NCBI RefSeq assembly: GCF_011762125.1
Contig: NZ_JAASQN010000007.1
Location: 166,438 to 230,437 of the forward strand
DNA from: Sphingopyxis panaciterrae
GTDB taxonomy: Bacteria > Pseudomonadota > Alphaproteobacteria > Sphingomonadales > Sphingomonadaceae
Direction: 5' to 3'
Length of the DNA stretch: 64,000 nt
In this document: positions 24,266 to 33,318 of the stretch, one piece after another
Layout of the letters: every line of letters starts with the position of its first letter
Position numbering within the stretch: the first letter of the stretch is position 1
Program-made: the position numbers and the translations under genes
The notes under the pieces: generated by a model
Databases searched by the model: none
Seen by the model: the letters and a program-made list of their open reading frames with translations, nothing else
Told to the model about the DNA's origin: nothing

Positions 24266-25740
24266 ATATCTTCCAACATCAATCGGGCGGTCGCCTTGGC
24301 GCTGCCTACGACCCCCGGAATACCCGCCCCCGGATGCGTCCCGGCGCCGACGAAGTAAAGGTTTGAAATCAGGTCGTCGCGGTTGTGGGCGCGGAACCAG
24401 GCGCTTTGCCACAGGACAGGCTCGAGGCTGAACGCGCTGCCGAGATGCGCCGACAGGTCGCGGCCGAAATCGGCGGGGGTGTAGTGAAAGCGGGTGACGA
24501 TATTGGCGCGGAGGCCGGGCGCGACGCGGCGCTCGACCTCGTCCAATATCGCATCGGCGAAACGCGCGCCGAAGTCGCCGTCCCAGTCGGCCTGCGCCTT
24601 GCCGAGATGCGCGACGGGGGCGAGCGCGTAGAAGGTCGAATGCCCCGGCGGCGCCATGCCGGGGTCGGTGACGCTCGGGTGATGAAGATAGAGCGAGAAG
24701 TCCGGCGGAACGACGCCGCCATAAATATCATCGAGCAGTCCCTTGTAGCGCGGACCGAACAGGATGCTGTGATGCGCGATGTCGGGATAGTCGCCCTTCA
24801 CCCCGAAATGGACGACGAACAGCGACGGCGACCAGCGCTTGCGCGTCAGCGACTTCGCCACCCTGGCGCCGCGCGGATGACCGGCGAGCAACGCCTTATA
24901 GCTGTGCATCAGGTCGCCGTTGCATACGACCATGTCGGCGTCGGCGTGCCAGCCGCCCGCCGTCGTCACGCCGGTCGCGCGATCGCCGGCGGTGTCGATC
25001 TTCAGCGCCGGATCGCCGAGCTTCAGCGCCCCGCCCAGCCGCTCGAACAATCGCACCATGCCGCCGACCAGCGCGTTGGTGCCACCGCGCGCGAACCAGA
25101 CGCCGCCGTCCTTTTCGATCGTGTGGATCAGCGCGTAGATCGCGCTGGTCGTCATCGGATTGCCGCCGACCAGCAAGGTGTGAAATGACAGCGCCTGCCG
25201 CAGCCGCTCGTCCTGCACATAGGAAGAAACGATCGAATAAACGCTGCGCCACGCCTGATATTTCATCAGCGCCGGCGCCGCGCGGATCATCGAGGCGAAG
25301 TCGAGAAAGGCGACCGCGCCGAGTTTCACATAACCCTGTTCGTAGACGCCCTTCGAATAGGCAAGAAAGCGGTCGTAGCCGTCGATATCGGCGGGGTGGA
25401 GCTTGGCGATTTCGGCGCGCAGCGCGGCCTCGTCGTTCGAATAGTCGAAATTCGTCCCGTCGGGCCAGTTCAGCCGGTAAAAGGGCATGACCGGCACCAG
25501 ATCGACGTCGCCCGCCATGTCCTGCCCGCTCAGTGCCCAAAGTTCCTCCAGGCACGGCGGGTCGGTAATCACCGTCGGCCCGGCATCGAAGATAAAACCG
25601 TCCGTTTTCCAGTGATAGGCCCGCCCGCCGGGCTGGTCGCGCGCCTCGACGATCGTCGTTTCAACGCCCGCCGATTGCAGCCGGATCGCGAGCGCGAGGC
25701 CGCCGAAGCCGGCGCCGATGACGATCGCGCGGCGGGTCAT
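24262..25740 (-). CDS. crtI: Phytoene desaturase
   Basis: 492-residue FAD-dependent desaturase that introduces the double bonds turning phytoene into lycopene. The N-terminal dinucleotide-binding motif is IVIGAGFGGLALAIRL, followed by EARDQPGGRAYHWKTDGF. The bacterial-type CrtI signature lies at the C-terminus: NLYFVGAGTHPGAGIPGV followed by SAKATARLM. The start ATG (25740) overlaps the crtY stop by four bases and places the FAD motif right at the N-terminus; the longer open frame upstream is crtY read in another frame. Product order B-I-Y indicates beta-carotene formation. Confidence 0.96.
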   Translation of the reverse strand: MTRRAIVIGAGFGGLALAIRLQSAGVETTIVEARDQPGGRAYHWKTDGFIFDAGPTVITDPPCLEELWALSGQDMAGDVDLVPVMPFYRLNWPDGTNFDYSNDEAALRAEIAKLHPADIDGYDRFLAYSKGVYEQGYVKLGAVAFLDFASMIRAAPALMKYQAWRSVYSIVSSYVQDERLRQALSFHTLLVGGNPMTTSAIYALIHTIEKDGGVWFARGGTNALVGGMVRLFERLGGALKLGDPALKIDTAGDRATGVTTAGGWHADADMVVCNGDLMHSYKALLAGHPRGARVAKSLTRKRWSPSLFVVHFGVKGDYPDIAHHSILFGPRYKGLLDDIYGGVVPPDFSLYLHHPSVTDPGMAPPGHSTFYALAPVAHLGKAQADWDGDFGARFADAILDEVERRVAPGLRANIVTRFHYTPADFGRDLSAHLGSAFSLEPVLWQSAWFRAHNRDDLISNLYFVGAGTHPGAGIPGVVGSAKATARLMLEDI

Positions 25741-26909
25741 TGCCAGTCGAAACTGCGCAGCGCCGCGATCGCGCGGCCGACACGCACCGGCGGCTTCCCC
25801 GCCAGGATGCGCAGCTTGTCCGCGGTCCGCGACCGCCCCGCATAGAAGCGCGCGATCAGCCCTGCGGGCAAGCGATAAAAGCGCTGGAAGATGCGATAGC
25901 GCGCATCGGGTTCGGCCGCCCGGAACAGCATCGCGCCGAGCATGCGATAGAAACGCTGGCGCCGCCACGCCGCCGCCGCGCGGTCGCGAAGGATCGCGGG
26001 GAGATCGGGCCGGCCGGCCAGATCGGGCAATATCGCCGCGGTGCGCACCGCATCGGGGAGCGAATAGCCGGTCGTCGCATGGAACGCCCCGGCGCGCACC
26101 CCGATCCGCGCGGTGCGGTCGGACGCGGGCCACAGCCGTTCGAAGTCGCCCGCGATCACCACCGGCAGCACCCCCGTCTCCTCGCGCCCCGTCTCCTCGC
26201 GCCCCGTCGCCGCGAGCTCCCAGCCCTGCGCCGCGGCATAGGCGGTGATGCGATCACCGATCGCCGCGATGTCGAGATCGGGGTCGTCGCTGTAATAGGT
26301 ATCCTCGACGAACAGGGTCTCGGCATCGAAGGGCAACAGATAGACGAAGCGATAGCCATCGGCCTGCTCGACGGTCGCATCCATCACCACCGGACGCTCG
26401 ACCCCATGCCCGCCCTTGATCGTCAGCGCGCGGCCGACGAACTTCTGCCAGCCGCAGACCAAAGTCGGGAATTTCACCGCGCCGCGCGCATCGATGACAT
26501 GCTTCGCCGACAGGCGCCCGCCGCGCGACAGCAGCAGATGATCGGGCGCGACATGCTTGGCGCGATCGGCGATGACCGCGCCATCGGGCAGCGCGGCGGC
26601 GACCGCCTCGGCCAATGCCTCGCCGGTGATGCTTTTATATCCCATCCGCACGCTGCGCTGGTGCGAGGGAAAGCGCACGTCATATTTCGGCCAGTGATGG
26701 CGGACGAGCGGCGCGACGAGCCAGCGGTCCTGTTTGGCGATATCGCTGTCGAAGAAGGACCAGACATGGTTGCCGCCCACCGGCCCCGGTTCGATCAGCC
26801 GCACGTCGAGGTCGGGCCGCTTCGCCGCGAGCGCGAGCGCCGCCAGCCCGCCGGCGAGCCCGCCGCCGACGATCGCAATATCGCATCTGTCCGTGGTTCG
26901 CCCGGCCAT
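25737..26909 (-). CDS. crtY: Lycopene beta-cyclase
   Basis: 390-residue flavoprotein cyclising lycopene ends to beta-rings. Features: N-terminal IAIVGGGLAGGLAALAL (FAD binding), GGNHVWSFFDSD (a conserved bacterial CrtY segment), FPTLVCGWQKFVG, the FVEDTYYSD acidic motif and GVRAGAFHATTGYSLPDA near residue 285. Length fits the family. At 26176-26205 a 15-base unit is tandemly doubled, giving GREETGREET (about residues 235-244), an in-frame five-residue insertion in a surface-like loop. It is the first gene of the minus-strand carotenoid run and is divergent from the hydroxylase-like gene at 26984. Confidence 0.95.
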   Translation of the reverse strand: MAGRTTDRCDIAIVGGGLAGGLAALALAAKRPDLDVRLIEPGPVGGNHVWSFFDSDIAKQDRWLVAPLVRHHWPKYDVRFPSHQRSVRMGYKSITGEALAEAVAAALPDGAVIADRAKHVAPDHLLLSRGGRLSAKHVIDARGAVKFPTLVCGWQKFVGRALTIKGGHGVERPVVMDATVEQADGYRFVYLLPFDAETLFVEDTYYSDDPDLDIAAIGDRITAYAAAQGWELAATGREETGREETGVLPVVIAGDFERLWPASDRTARIGVRAGAFHATTGYSLPDAVRTAAILPDLAGRPDLPAILRDRAAAAWRRQRFYRMLGAMLFRAAEPDARYRIFQRFYRLPAGLIARFYAGRSRTADKLRILAGKPPVRVGRAIAALRSFDWQ

Positions 26910-26983
26910 CCCCCCGCCTTAGCTCCCGGAACGCGCGGGCGCAAAGCCATTGCAACGCCGCGCCAAGCGGCTAGCCTTGCCGC

Positions 26984-27739
26984 ATGACCGGCTGGGCGAT
27001 CCTGTATTCCGCGCTCGCGATGACCGTGATCGTCGGCGTGCGCTATCTGATCACCAGCGGCGCCTTCGCCTTCGCGACGAAGCGCAGGCATCCCGGCCTC
27101 TATCGCGGGCTCGAGCGGCAGATGCGGCGCGAGATCGGCTGGAGCCTCGCGAGCGCCGCCATCTATGGCGTTCCGGCGGGCGTCGTCGCCTGGGGATGGC
27201 AGGCGCATGGCTGGACGCGCATCTACACCGATGTGCATGCCTTTCCGCTCTGGTACCTGCCGGTCAGCCTGTTCGCTTATCTGTTGATCCACGATACATA
27301 TTTCTATTGGACGCACCGCTGGATGCACCGGCCCCGCTGGTTTCGTATCGCGCACAGCGTGCATCACGACAGCCGCCCGCCGACCGCGTGGGCGGCGATG
27401 AGCTTTCATCCGGTCGAGGCGATCACCGGTGCGATCGTCATCCCGGCGCTCGTCTTCCTGACCCCCATCCATGTCGCGGTGCTGGGACTGGTGCTCGCCA
27501 TCATGACCGTCATGGGAGTCGGCAATCATATGGGGTGGGAGATGTTCCCGCGCGCGCTTGTTCATGGACCCGCGGGGCGCTGGCTGATAACCGCGACGCA
27601 CCATGAACAGCATCACGCCGCTTACCGGGGGAATTATGGGCTTTATTTCCGTTTTTGGGACAAGGCGTGCGGCACGGATATCGGGCTTGGCTCTTTTGCC
27701 GCTGCTGATCGCGGCGAGCGCGCCCGCGCCGACGGTTGA
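26984..27739 (+). CDS. Sterol desaturase / fatty acid hydroxylase superfamily protein
   Basis: 251-residue di-iron membrane oxygenase. Several hydrophobic segments surround the histidine boxes HDTYFYWTHRWMH, HSVHH and HHEQHH, which would bind the two irons. Beside crtBIY, a carotenoid ring hydroxylase is the simplest guess. However, the sequence has the longer sterol-desaturase layout rather than that of a typical CrtZ (about 160-175 residues), so another lipid is possible. It is divergent from crtY with a 74-base gap. Its last 104 bases overlap the next gene in a different frame. Confidence 0.86.
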   Translation: MTGWAILYSALAMTVIVGVRYLITSGAFAFATKRRHPGLYRGLERQMRREIGWSLASAAIYGVPAGVVAWGWQAHGWTRIYTDVHAFPLWYLPVSLFAYLLIHDTYFYWTHRWMHRPRWFRIAHSVHHDSRPPTAWAAMSFHPVEAITGAIVIPALVFLTPIHVAVLGLVLAIMTVMGVGNHMGWEMFPRALVHGPAGRWLITATHHEQHHAAYRGNYGLYFRFWDKACGTDIGLGSFAAADRGERARADG

Positions 27740-28094
27740 AGTCAGCGTCACCGGGCTGCGCAGTGCGAAGGGGCAGGTCCTGGTTTGCCTGACCACCAAT
27801 CGCAAGGCGTTCCCCGATTGCAGCAAGGACAAGACGTCGGTGCGGATGGCGGTGAAGGCCGCCGACGCCGGCGACTTCCTGATCCACGCGCCCGCCACCG
27901 GCACCTATGCGATCGCGGTCGTCCATGACGAGAACAGCAACAACAAGATGGATGTCGCCCTCTTCCTGCCCAAGGAGGGCTTCGGCTTTTCGCGCAACCC
28001 GGCGATCACCGTCGGCCCGCCGAGTTTCAAGTCGGCCAGCTTCGCGGTGACGGGCGACCTGCGCCAGTCGATCAAGATGAAATATATGCTGTAG
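27636..28094 (+). CDS. Secreted DUF2141-like protein
   Basis: 152 residues from the chosen ATG. A basic start and a hydrophobic core (LALLPLLIAASAP) form a signal peptide. The mature part shows the DUF2141 pattern: VSVTGLRSAKGQVLVCL near its start, then GTYAIAVVHDENSNNKMD (a calcium-loop-like DxNxNxxxD) and FLPKEGFGFS. Function of the family is unknown. GGGGG sits five bases before this ATG, whereas the earlier ATG at 27603 has no such site. Since the signal peptide lies inside the 3' end of the hydroxylase gene, the two genes truly overlap by about 104 bases. Confidence 0.85.
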   Translation: MGFISVFGTRRAARISGLALLPLLIAASAPAPTVEVSVTGLRSAKGQVLVCLTTNRKAFPDCSKDKTSVRMAVKAADAGDFLIHAPATGTYAIAVVHDENSNNKMDVALFLPKEGFGFSRNPAITVGPPSFKSASFAVTGDLRQSIKMKYML

Positions 28095-28147
28095 AGAACT
28101 GGCGCCGTTCAGGGCGGCTTTGGGGGAGCGGATGCCCCATGCCCATC

Positions 28148-28225
28148 CGTCGCCCCCGCGAAGGCGGGGGCCGCTGGCAATCTTACGCTAGGCCGATAGC
28201 GGCCCCCGCCTTCGCGGGGGCGACG
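28148..28225. repeat. Intergenic inverted repeat, family B, copy 1
   Basis: Arms CGTCGCCCCCGCGAAGGCGG and its near-exact inverse at 28201-28225 flank a roughly 25-base centre. The second copy at 57638-57725 shares the CCCCGCGAAGGCGGGG core. It lies upstream of lnt. Confidence 0.88.
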
Positions 28226-28327
28226 GTCTTGAGTTGTGGCAGCACCCAGTCATCTGCCGACAGACTTCTTGCCGACGGCACGCAAGCGCCATTGTCGGGC
28301 CGAAGACGCAGCGCTAAAGCAGCGCGT

Positions 28328-29917
28328 GTGACCGCGACCTCCTCCCGCATCGCCGCTTTTGCCGACCGCTGGCCAAAGCTTCTCGCCCTGCTGCTCGGCG
28401 CCGTTTCGGCGACCGGTTTCGCGCCGCTCCACCTCTGGCCGCTGACCTTGCTCGCGCTCGCCGGCTGGATGGCGCTCGTCGCGCGCAGTCCGCAGGGTTG
28501 GCGCGCGCTCGGCCTCGGCTGGGCGTTCGGCGTCGGCCATTTCGTCATCGGTCTCAACTGGATCGCGACTGCCTTCACCTATCAGGCGGCGATGCCCGCG
28601 TGGCTCGGCTGGATCGCGGTCGTGCTGCTCTCGCTCTATCTGGCGGTCTACCCCGCTCTCGCGGCGTGGGGCGCCTGGATGATGAGACCCAGAGCCGATG
28701 CGCATTTCGCGGCGCCATCCTATCTGCTGGCCTTCGCGGGCCTGTGGACGTTCACCGAATGGCTGCGCAGCTGGGTCTTCACCGGCTTTGCCTGGAATCC
28801 GCTGGGCGTGATCGCCGTCCCGCACGTCGCCGCGCCCGCGCGCTGGATCGGCAGCTATGGCATGAGCGGGGTCATCTGCCTGCTCGCGGCCGTCCTGATC
28901 CTGGCCTGGTTTCGCCGCCGCGTCGCCGCCGCCGCGCTGTTCGCCAGCCTGCTCGTCTTGTGGGGCGCCGCATTTCTGGCGCAAATGAGCGGTGACGTCG
29001 ACGCCGCCGTTCGCTCCAAAGGCGCAAAGCCTATCGCCATCACCGTCGTCCAGCCCAATGTCGGACAGCAGGACAAATGGGAAGGCAGCAAGGCCGAAGC
29101 CAATTTCGCCAAGCTCGCGCGGCTGACGGCGCCCAAGGATGACAAGCCGCGCCTGATCCTGTGGCCCGAAGCCGCGATCCCCGACTATCTCGAAACCGGC
29201 TATCCATCCTATTATTACGACCGCTCGCCCGCCGCCGCACGCGGGCGGCTGACCGGCCTGATGAACCCCGGCGACCTGATGCTGCTTGGCGCGCTGAAGC
29301 TTGAGTTCGATCGCGAAGGCAATGCCGTCGGCGCGCGCAATGCGGTAATGACCGTCCATGCCGACGGCACGCTTGGTGCGCGTTACGACAAGTCGCACCT
29401 CGTCCCCTATGGCGAATATCTGCCGATGCGTCCGATCCTGTCCGCCATCGGCCTGTCGCGGCTCGCCCCCGGCGACATCGATTTCTGGCCCGGCCCCGGG
29501 GCTCGCACCCTCGACCTGGGGGCCTTCGGCCGCGCCGGACTGCAAATCTGCTACGAAATCATCTTCTCGGGGCAGGTGGTCGACCGCGACCATCGCCCCG
29601 ATTTCATCTTCAATCCGTCGAACGATGCGTGGTTCGGCGCCTGGGGTCCGCCGCAGCATCTGGCGCAGGCGCGGTTGCGCGCGATCGAGGAAGGGCTGCC
29701 CGTCGTCCGCGCGACCCCCACCGGAATCAGCGCGGTCATCGATGCCGACGGCCGCATCCTCGCGTCGCTGCCGATGCACCAGGCGGGACGCATCGACAGC
29801 TTCGTTCCCAAACCCCATCCGCCCACGCTCTTCGCGCGTTACGGCAATGCGCTGCCCGTCGGATTCGCGTTGCTGCTGCTCGTGGCGGCCATTGCCTTTC
29901 GTCGTCGCGGACGCTAA
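28328..29917 (+). CDS. lnt: Apolipoprotein N-acyltransferase
   Basis: 529-residue inner-membrane enzyme that adds the third acyl chain to the N-terminal cysteine of lipoproteins. Six to seven N-terminal hydrophobic segments precede a nitrilase-fold periplasmic domain from about residue 235, and a C-terminal helix follows (about 510-525). The catalytic triad is E281 (WPEAAIP), K355 (YDKSHLVPYGEYLP) and C408 (QICYE). The start codon is taken as GTG at 28328, which gives a normal N-terminus; the frame continues upstream through the family B repeat, which is not coding. It precedes metK by 51 bases. Confidence 0.95.
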   Translation: MTATSSRIAAFADRWPKLLALLLGAVSATGFAPLHLWPLTLLALAGWMALVARSPQGWRALGLGWAFGVGHFVIGLNWIATAFTYQAAMPAWLGWIAVVLLSLYLAVYPALAAWGAWMMRPRADAHFAAPSYLLAFAGLWTFTEWLRSWVFTGFAWNPLGVIAVPHVAAPARWIGSYGMSGVICLLAAVLILAWFRRRVAAAALFASLLVLWGAAFLAQMSGDVDAAVRSKGAKPIAITVVQPNVGQQDKWEGSKAEANFAKLARLTAPKDDKPRLILWPEAAIPDYLETGYPSYYYDRSPAAARGRLTGLMNPGDLMLLGALKLEFDREGNAVGARNAVMTVHADGTLGARYDKSHLVPYGEYLPMRPILSAIGLSRLAPGDIDFWPGPGARTLDLGAFGRAGLQICYEIIFSGQVVDRDHRPDFIFNPSNDAWFGAWGPPQHLAQARLRAIEEGLPVVRATPTGISAVIDADGRILASLPMHQAGRIDSFVPKPHPPTLFARYGNALPVGFALLLLVAAIAFRRRGR

Positions 29918-29929
29918 CAGCGGCCTGAC

Positions 29930-29945
29930 ATAAAGCATCCTTTAT
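29930..29945 (+). promoter_or_regulatory. Short hairpin in the metK leader
   Basis: Perfect inverted repeat ATAAAG-CATC-CTTTAT between lnt and metK, 24 bases before the metK ATG. It is AT-rich in a GC-rich context. It could be a promoter-overlapping operator or a leader hairpin. I could not match it to a known SAM-responsive riboswitch. Confidence 0.35.
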
Positions 29946-29968
29946 ATCCGAGTCATAGAAGGTCTCCC

Positions 29969-31189
29969 ATGCGCAACAGCTTCCTGTTCACCTCCGAAAG
30001 CGTGTCCGAAGGGCATCCCGACAAGGTGGCCGACCAGATCAGCGATTCGATCGTCGACCTGTTCCTGTCGAAGGATCCCGAAGCCCGCGTTGCGTGCGAA
30101 ACGCTGACCACGACCCAGCTCGTCGTGCTCGCCGGCGAAATCCGCTGCAAGGGCGTGTTCGAAAATGGCGAATGGGCTCCGGGCGCGCTCGAGGAAATCG
30201 AAGCGACCGTCCGCAATACCGTTCGCGAAATCGGCTATGAACAGGACGGCTTCCACTGGAAAACCTTCCGCTTCGAAAATAATCTTCACGGCCAGTCGGC
30301 GCATATCGCGCAGGGTGTCGACGAAAGCGGCGACAAGGACGAAGGCGCCGGCGACCAGGGCATCATGTTCGGCTATGCGTCGGACGAAACCCCCGACCTG
30401 ATGCCCGCGACGCTCGATTACAGCCACAAGATCCTCGAGCGCATGGCCGCCGACCGCAAGGCGGGCACCGCGTCCTTCCTCGAACCCGATACCAAGAGCC
30501 AGGTCACGCTGCGCTACGCCAACGAACGCCCGGTCGAGGCGACCGCGATCGTCGTGTCGACCCAGCATGCGCCGGGTTATTATTTCCACAATGGCGAAGG
30601 CGACGAGGCGAAATATATCGAGCTGCGCAAATATGTGCTCGGCGTGATCGCCGATGTGCTGCCCGCCGAATTGCTGACCGCGAACACCGTCTATCACATC
30701 AACCCGACGGGCCGGTTCGAGATCGGCGGCCCCGACGGCGACGCCGGGCTGACCGGCCGCAAGATCATCGTCGACACCTATGGTGGCGCCAGCCCGCACG
30801 GCGGCGGCGCTTTCAGCGGCAAGGACCCGACCAAGGTCGATCGCTCGGCTGCCTATATCACGCGTTACCTCGCCAAGAATATCGTCGCCGCCGGCCTCGC
30901 GCGCCGCTGCACGATCCAGCTCTCCTACGCGATCGGCGTTGCCGAACCGCTGTCGATCTATGTCGACCTGCACGGCACCGGCAATGTCGATGAAGGCAAG
31001 CTGGAGGCGATCATCCCCCAGCTCGTGCGCCTGACGCCGAAGGGCATCCGCACCCACCTCGGCCTCAACAAGCCGATCTACAAGCAGACCGCCGCCTATG
31101 GCCATTTCGGCCGCACGTCGGAAGGCGACAGCTTCCCGTGGGAACGCACCGACCTCGTCGACAAGCTGAAGGCTGCGCTTGCGGCCTGA
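29969..31189 (+). CDS. metK: S-adenosylmethionine synthetase
   Basis: 406-residue enzyme making S-adenosylmethionine from methionine and ATP. Family hallmarks are present: TSESVSEGHPDKVADQISD at the N-terminus, GAGDQGIMFGYA (ATP motif near 130) and GGGAFSGKDPTKVDRSAAY (phosphate-binding P-loop-like motif near 275). Length is close to the usual 385-400, slightly extended as in other alphaproteobacteria. The gene lies between lnt and trmB, an order commonly kept in this group. Its product feeds TrmB and all other methyltransferases. AAGG lies about eight bases before the start. Confidence 0.98.
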   Translation: MRNSFLFTSESVSEGHPDKVADQISDSIVDLFLSKDPEARVACETLTTTQLVVLAGEIRCKGVFENGEWAPGALEEIEATVRNTVREIGYEQDGFHWKTFRFENNLHGQSAHIAQGVDESGDKDEGAGDQGIMFGYASDETPDLMPATLDYSHKILERMAADRKAGTASFLEPDTKSQVTLRYANERPVEATAIVVSTQHAPGYYFHNGEGDEAKYIELRKYVLGVIADVLPAELLTANTVYHINPTGRFEIGGPDGDAGLTGRKIIVDTYGGASPHGGGAFSGKDPTKVDRSAAYITRYLAKNIVAAGLARRCTIQLSYAIGVAEPLSIYVDLHGTGNVDEGKLEAIIPQLVRLTPKGIRTHLGLNKPIYKQTAAYGHFGRTSEGDSFPWERTDLVDKLKAALAA

Positions 31190-31539
31190 GGCGCGGATGG
31201 CGATCTGGCCTGAATAGCTGCGACGATTATGTCGATTGCACCCCCATAATAGCTTCCGCTTTGGGGTGGAGAGCTGCCATGAGCTCTACTCACCTTCGTC
31301 ATCCCGGGCTTGACCCGGGATCCCGCTTTTTTGAAGGTAGCGCAGGTTTCGACGTCCAGCGGGACCCCGGATCAAGTCCGGGGTGACGATAAGGGTAATG
31401 GCTGCAATTGGCCGGAAACAGCCATTCCCGGGTTTGCAAAAAGACGCCTCCCTGCCCAGCACAGCATTGCACCACCGACGCAACGCCGCTTGCCATCACC
31501 GGCCCGATCTGACAGCAAAGGCGAACGGTTCGCGACGGA
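31190..31539. other. Intergenic region holding a family A repeat
   Basis: Between metK and the secreted unknown gene. It contains the repeat at 31297-31388 and otherwise no supported gene. Downstream of the repeat, up to 31539, I see no clear promoter; short frames here lack recognisable features. Confidence 0.4.
31297..31388. repeat. Intergenic inverted repeat, family A, copy 2
   Basis: Same arms and orientation as the copy at 21491, with a different centre. It lies about 110 bases downstream of metK and could end its transcript. Confidence 0.9.
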
Positions 31540-32526
31540 ATGGCGATGGCAAATATTCGCGTTTTCAGTTTCTTGTCGGCGGCGGGGCTCGCGATGCTTT
31601 GTGCCCCCGCGGCATGGGCACAGCAACCGCTGCCCGTCGCAACGGGGGCCGCATGGACGCATATTCACAGCGGCATCACCATCCCCGCGACGCTTGACGA
31701 GCTCGCCCGCATGCGCGCGACGAGCTTTGCCGAGCCCCAACTCGACATCAGCCAGAATTTCGGGTCGAGCGACGGGCGGCAGCAGCTCACCCTCTATATC
31801 TTCCGCAACACCAACGGGTCGGTGCCGCTATGGTTCGCGCAGGCGCAGCGCGCGATCAGCCTGCGCGCGGATTTGAAGAACCCCGCGCTGGCGCTGCCGC
31901 CGACGGCCTTCACCCCGCCGGGCCGCGCGGCCGGCAGCGGGCTCAAGGCGGTTTTTGCGCCGGCGGGGGTCGAAGGTATCCGCAGCACCGGGGTCGCACT
32001 GTTCGCCGTCGGCGACTGGTATGTGAAGCTGCGCGCGACCTCCGCCACGCTCGGGCCCGAAGAATTGTCGGCGTGGATGGAAACCGCGCTGGCCGGGATC
32101 AGCTTTCCGCGCACCGACCCGGCCGCCGCGGTGCAACCGATCGCCGATTGCGGCGAGCGGCTGAATTTCAATCCCGAAGCCGCCGATTCGACGCTGGCGC
32201 CCGCCGCACTGACCGCCGGCGTCCAGACCCCGGCCGCGCGGATGACACCCGCGCGCTGGTGTTTCGACCATGTCGTCGCCGGCAATCAGGCCCTCTATCG
32301 TCCGGCCGACACGCGCGACCGCTACCTGCTGGCGCGCGGCGACAATGGCAAGGCGTTCGCGGTGCAGCCGCAGACGCCGGGCGGCTATTATTCGGTCAAT
32401 TTCATCACCGCATCGCAGAGCTTCCTCCTCGTGGCGCAGGACCGCCTGCCCTCCCCCCGGCGCGTCCTCGCGCTCGCCGATGGCGACCGGCCGACTGGCG
32501 TCACTACGACCTGGCCGCCGCGTTGA
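31540..32526 (+). CDS. Secreted protein of unknown function
   Basis: 328 residues. A clear signal peptide (hydrophobic FLSAAGLAMLCAPAAWA, cleavage probably before QQPLP near residue 28) sends it to the periplasm or outside. The mature protein has paired cysteines (DCGERL and RWCFDH) that may form a disulfide, and mixed alpha/beta composition. I recognise no domain. It is transcribed in the same direction as trmB, which follows after 60 bases, but has no functional link visible. Confidence 0.82.
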   Translation: MAMANIRVFSFLSAAGLAMLCAPAAWAQQPLPVATGAAWTHIHSGITIPATLDELARMRATSFAEPQLDISQNFGSSDGRQQLTLYIFRNTNGSVPLWFAQAQRAISLRADLKNPALALPPTAFTPPGRAAGSGLKAVFAPAGVEGIRSTGVALFAVGDWYVKLRATSATLGPEELSAWMETALAGISFPRTDPAAAVQPIADCGERLNFNPEAADSTLAPAALTAGVQTPAARMTPARWCFDHVVAGNQALYRPADTRDRYLLARGDNGKAFAVQPQTPGGYYSVNFITASQSFLLVAQDRLPSPRRVLALADGDRPTGVTTTWPPR

Positions 32527-32586
32527 CGGGATCGCACCAAGGGGCTGCGTTGACCGGAGCGCCGCGGCTCGGCTAGGGCGCCCGGC

Positions 32587-33318
32587 ATGACCGCTTACAA
32601 ACCCGGCGACCCGACGACGATCAACCGCCTCTATGGCCGTGCCAAGGGCAAGCCGCTGCGCGCCGGCCAGCAGGATCTCGTCGACAATCTGCTGCCGCAG
32701 ATCGCGGTGCCCGCCGACGGAGAGATCACCGCCGAACGGCTGTTCGGTTACGACCGGCCGCTGCATTTCGAAATCGGCTTCGGCGGCGGCGAGCATATGG
32801 CAGGGCGCGCCGACATGCTGCCCGACCATGGCTTCATCGGTGCCGAGCCCTTCGTCAACGGCGTCGCGCAGGCGCTCGTCCATGTCGCGGGTGATCGCCA
32901 TCTGGCAAAAGAGGGGGGCGAGCGCCTTCCGCTCGGCAATGTCCGCATCCATCATGGCGACGCGCTCGAAGTGCTGCGACGGATTCCCGACGGCGCCCTG
33001 AGTTTCGCCTATCTGCTCCATCCCGATCCCTGGCCCAAGGCGCGCCATGCGAAGCGGCGGATGATGAACGACGGCCCGGTCGACCTGATCGCCGCGAAGC
33101 TGAAACCCGGCGGCGAGTTCCGTTTCGGCACCGACCATCCCATCTATCTTGCGCATGCGCTGATGGTGATGCGGCGCCATCGCCACCAGTTCGAATGGCA
33201 GGCGAAGGACGCGCAGGATTTCCTCGTCCGCCCCGGCGGCTGGCCCGAAACGCGCTATGAGGCCAAGGCGCGCGCGCAGGGCCATGAGGTCTGGTATTTT
33301 CGCTGGAGGCGTAAATAG
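32587..33318 (+). CDS. trmB: tRNA (guanine-N7-)-methyltransferase
   Basis: 243-residue SAM-dependent enzyme that methylates G46 in the variable loop of tRNAs. Motifs: FEIGFGGGEHM (SAM site, motif I), FIGAEPF, and the family signature LLHPDPWPKARHAKRRM (about 142-158), then a late TDHPIY. Length is normal. It is the last gene of the lnt-metK group. A short fragment identical to tRNA-Val lies about 95 bases past its stop. Confidence 0.96.
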   Translation: MTAYKPGDPTTINRLYGRAKGKPLRAGQQDLVDNLLPQIAVPADGEITAERLFGYDRPLHFEIGFGGGEHMAGRADMLPDHGFIGAEPFVNGVAQALVHVAGDRHLAKEGGERLPLGNVRIHHGDALEVLRRIPDGALSFAYLLHPDPWPKARHAKRRMMNDGPVDLIAAKLKPGGEFRFGTDHPIYLAHALMVMRRHRHQFEWQAKDAQDFLVRPGGWPETRYEAKARAQGHEVWYFRWRRK

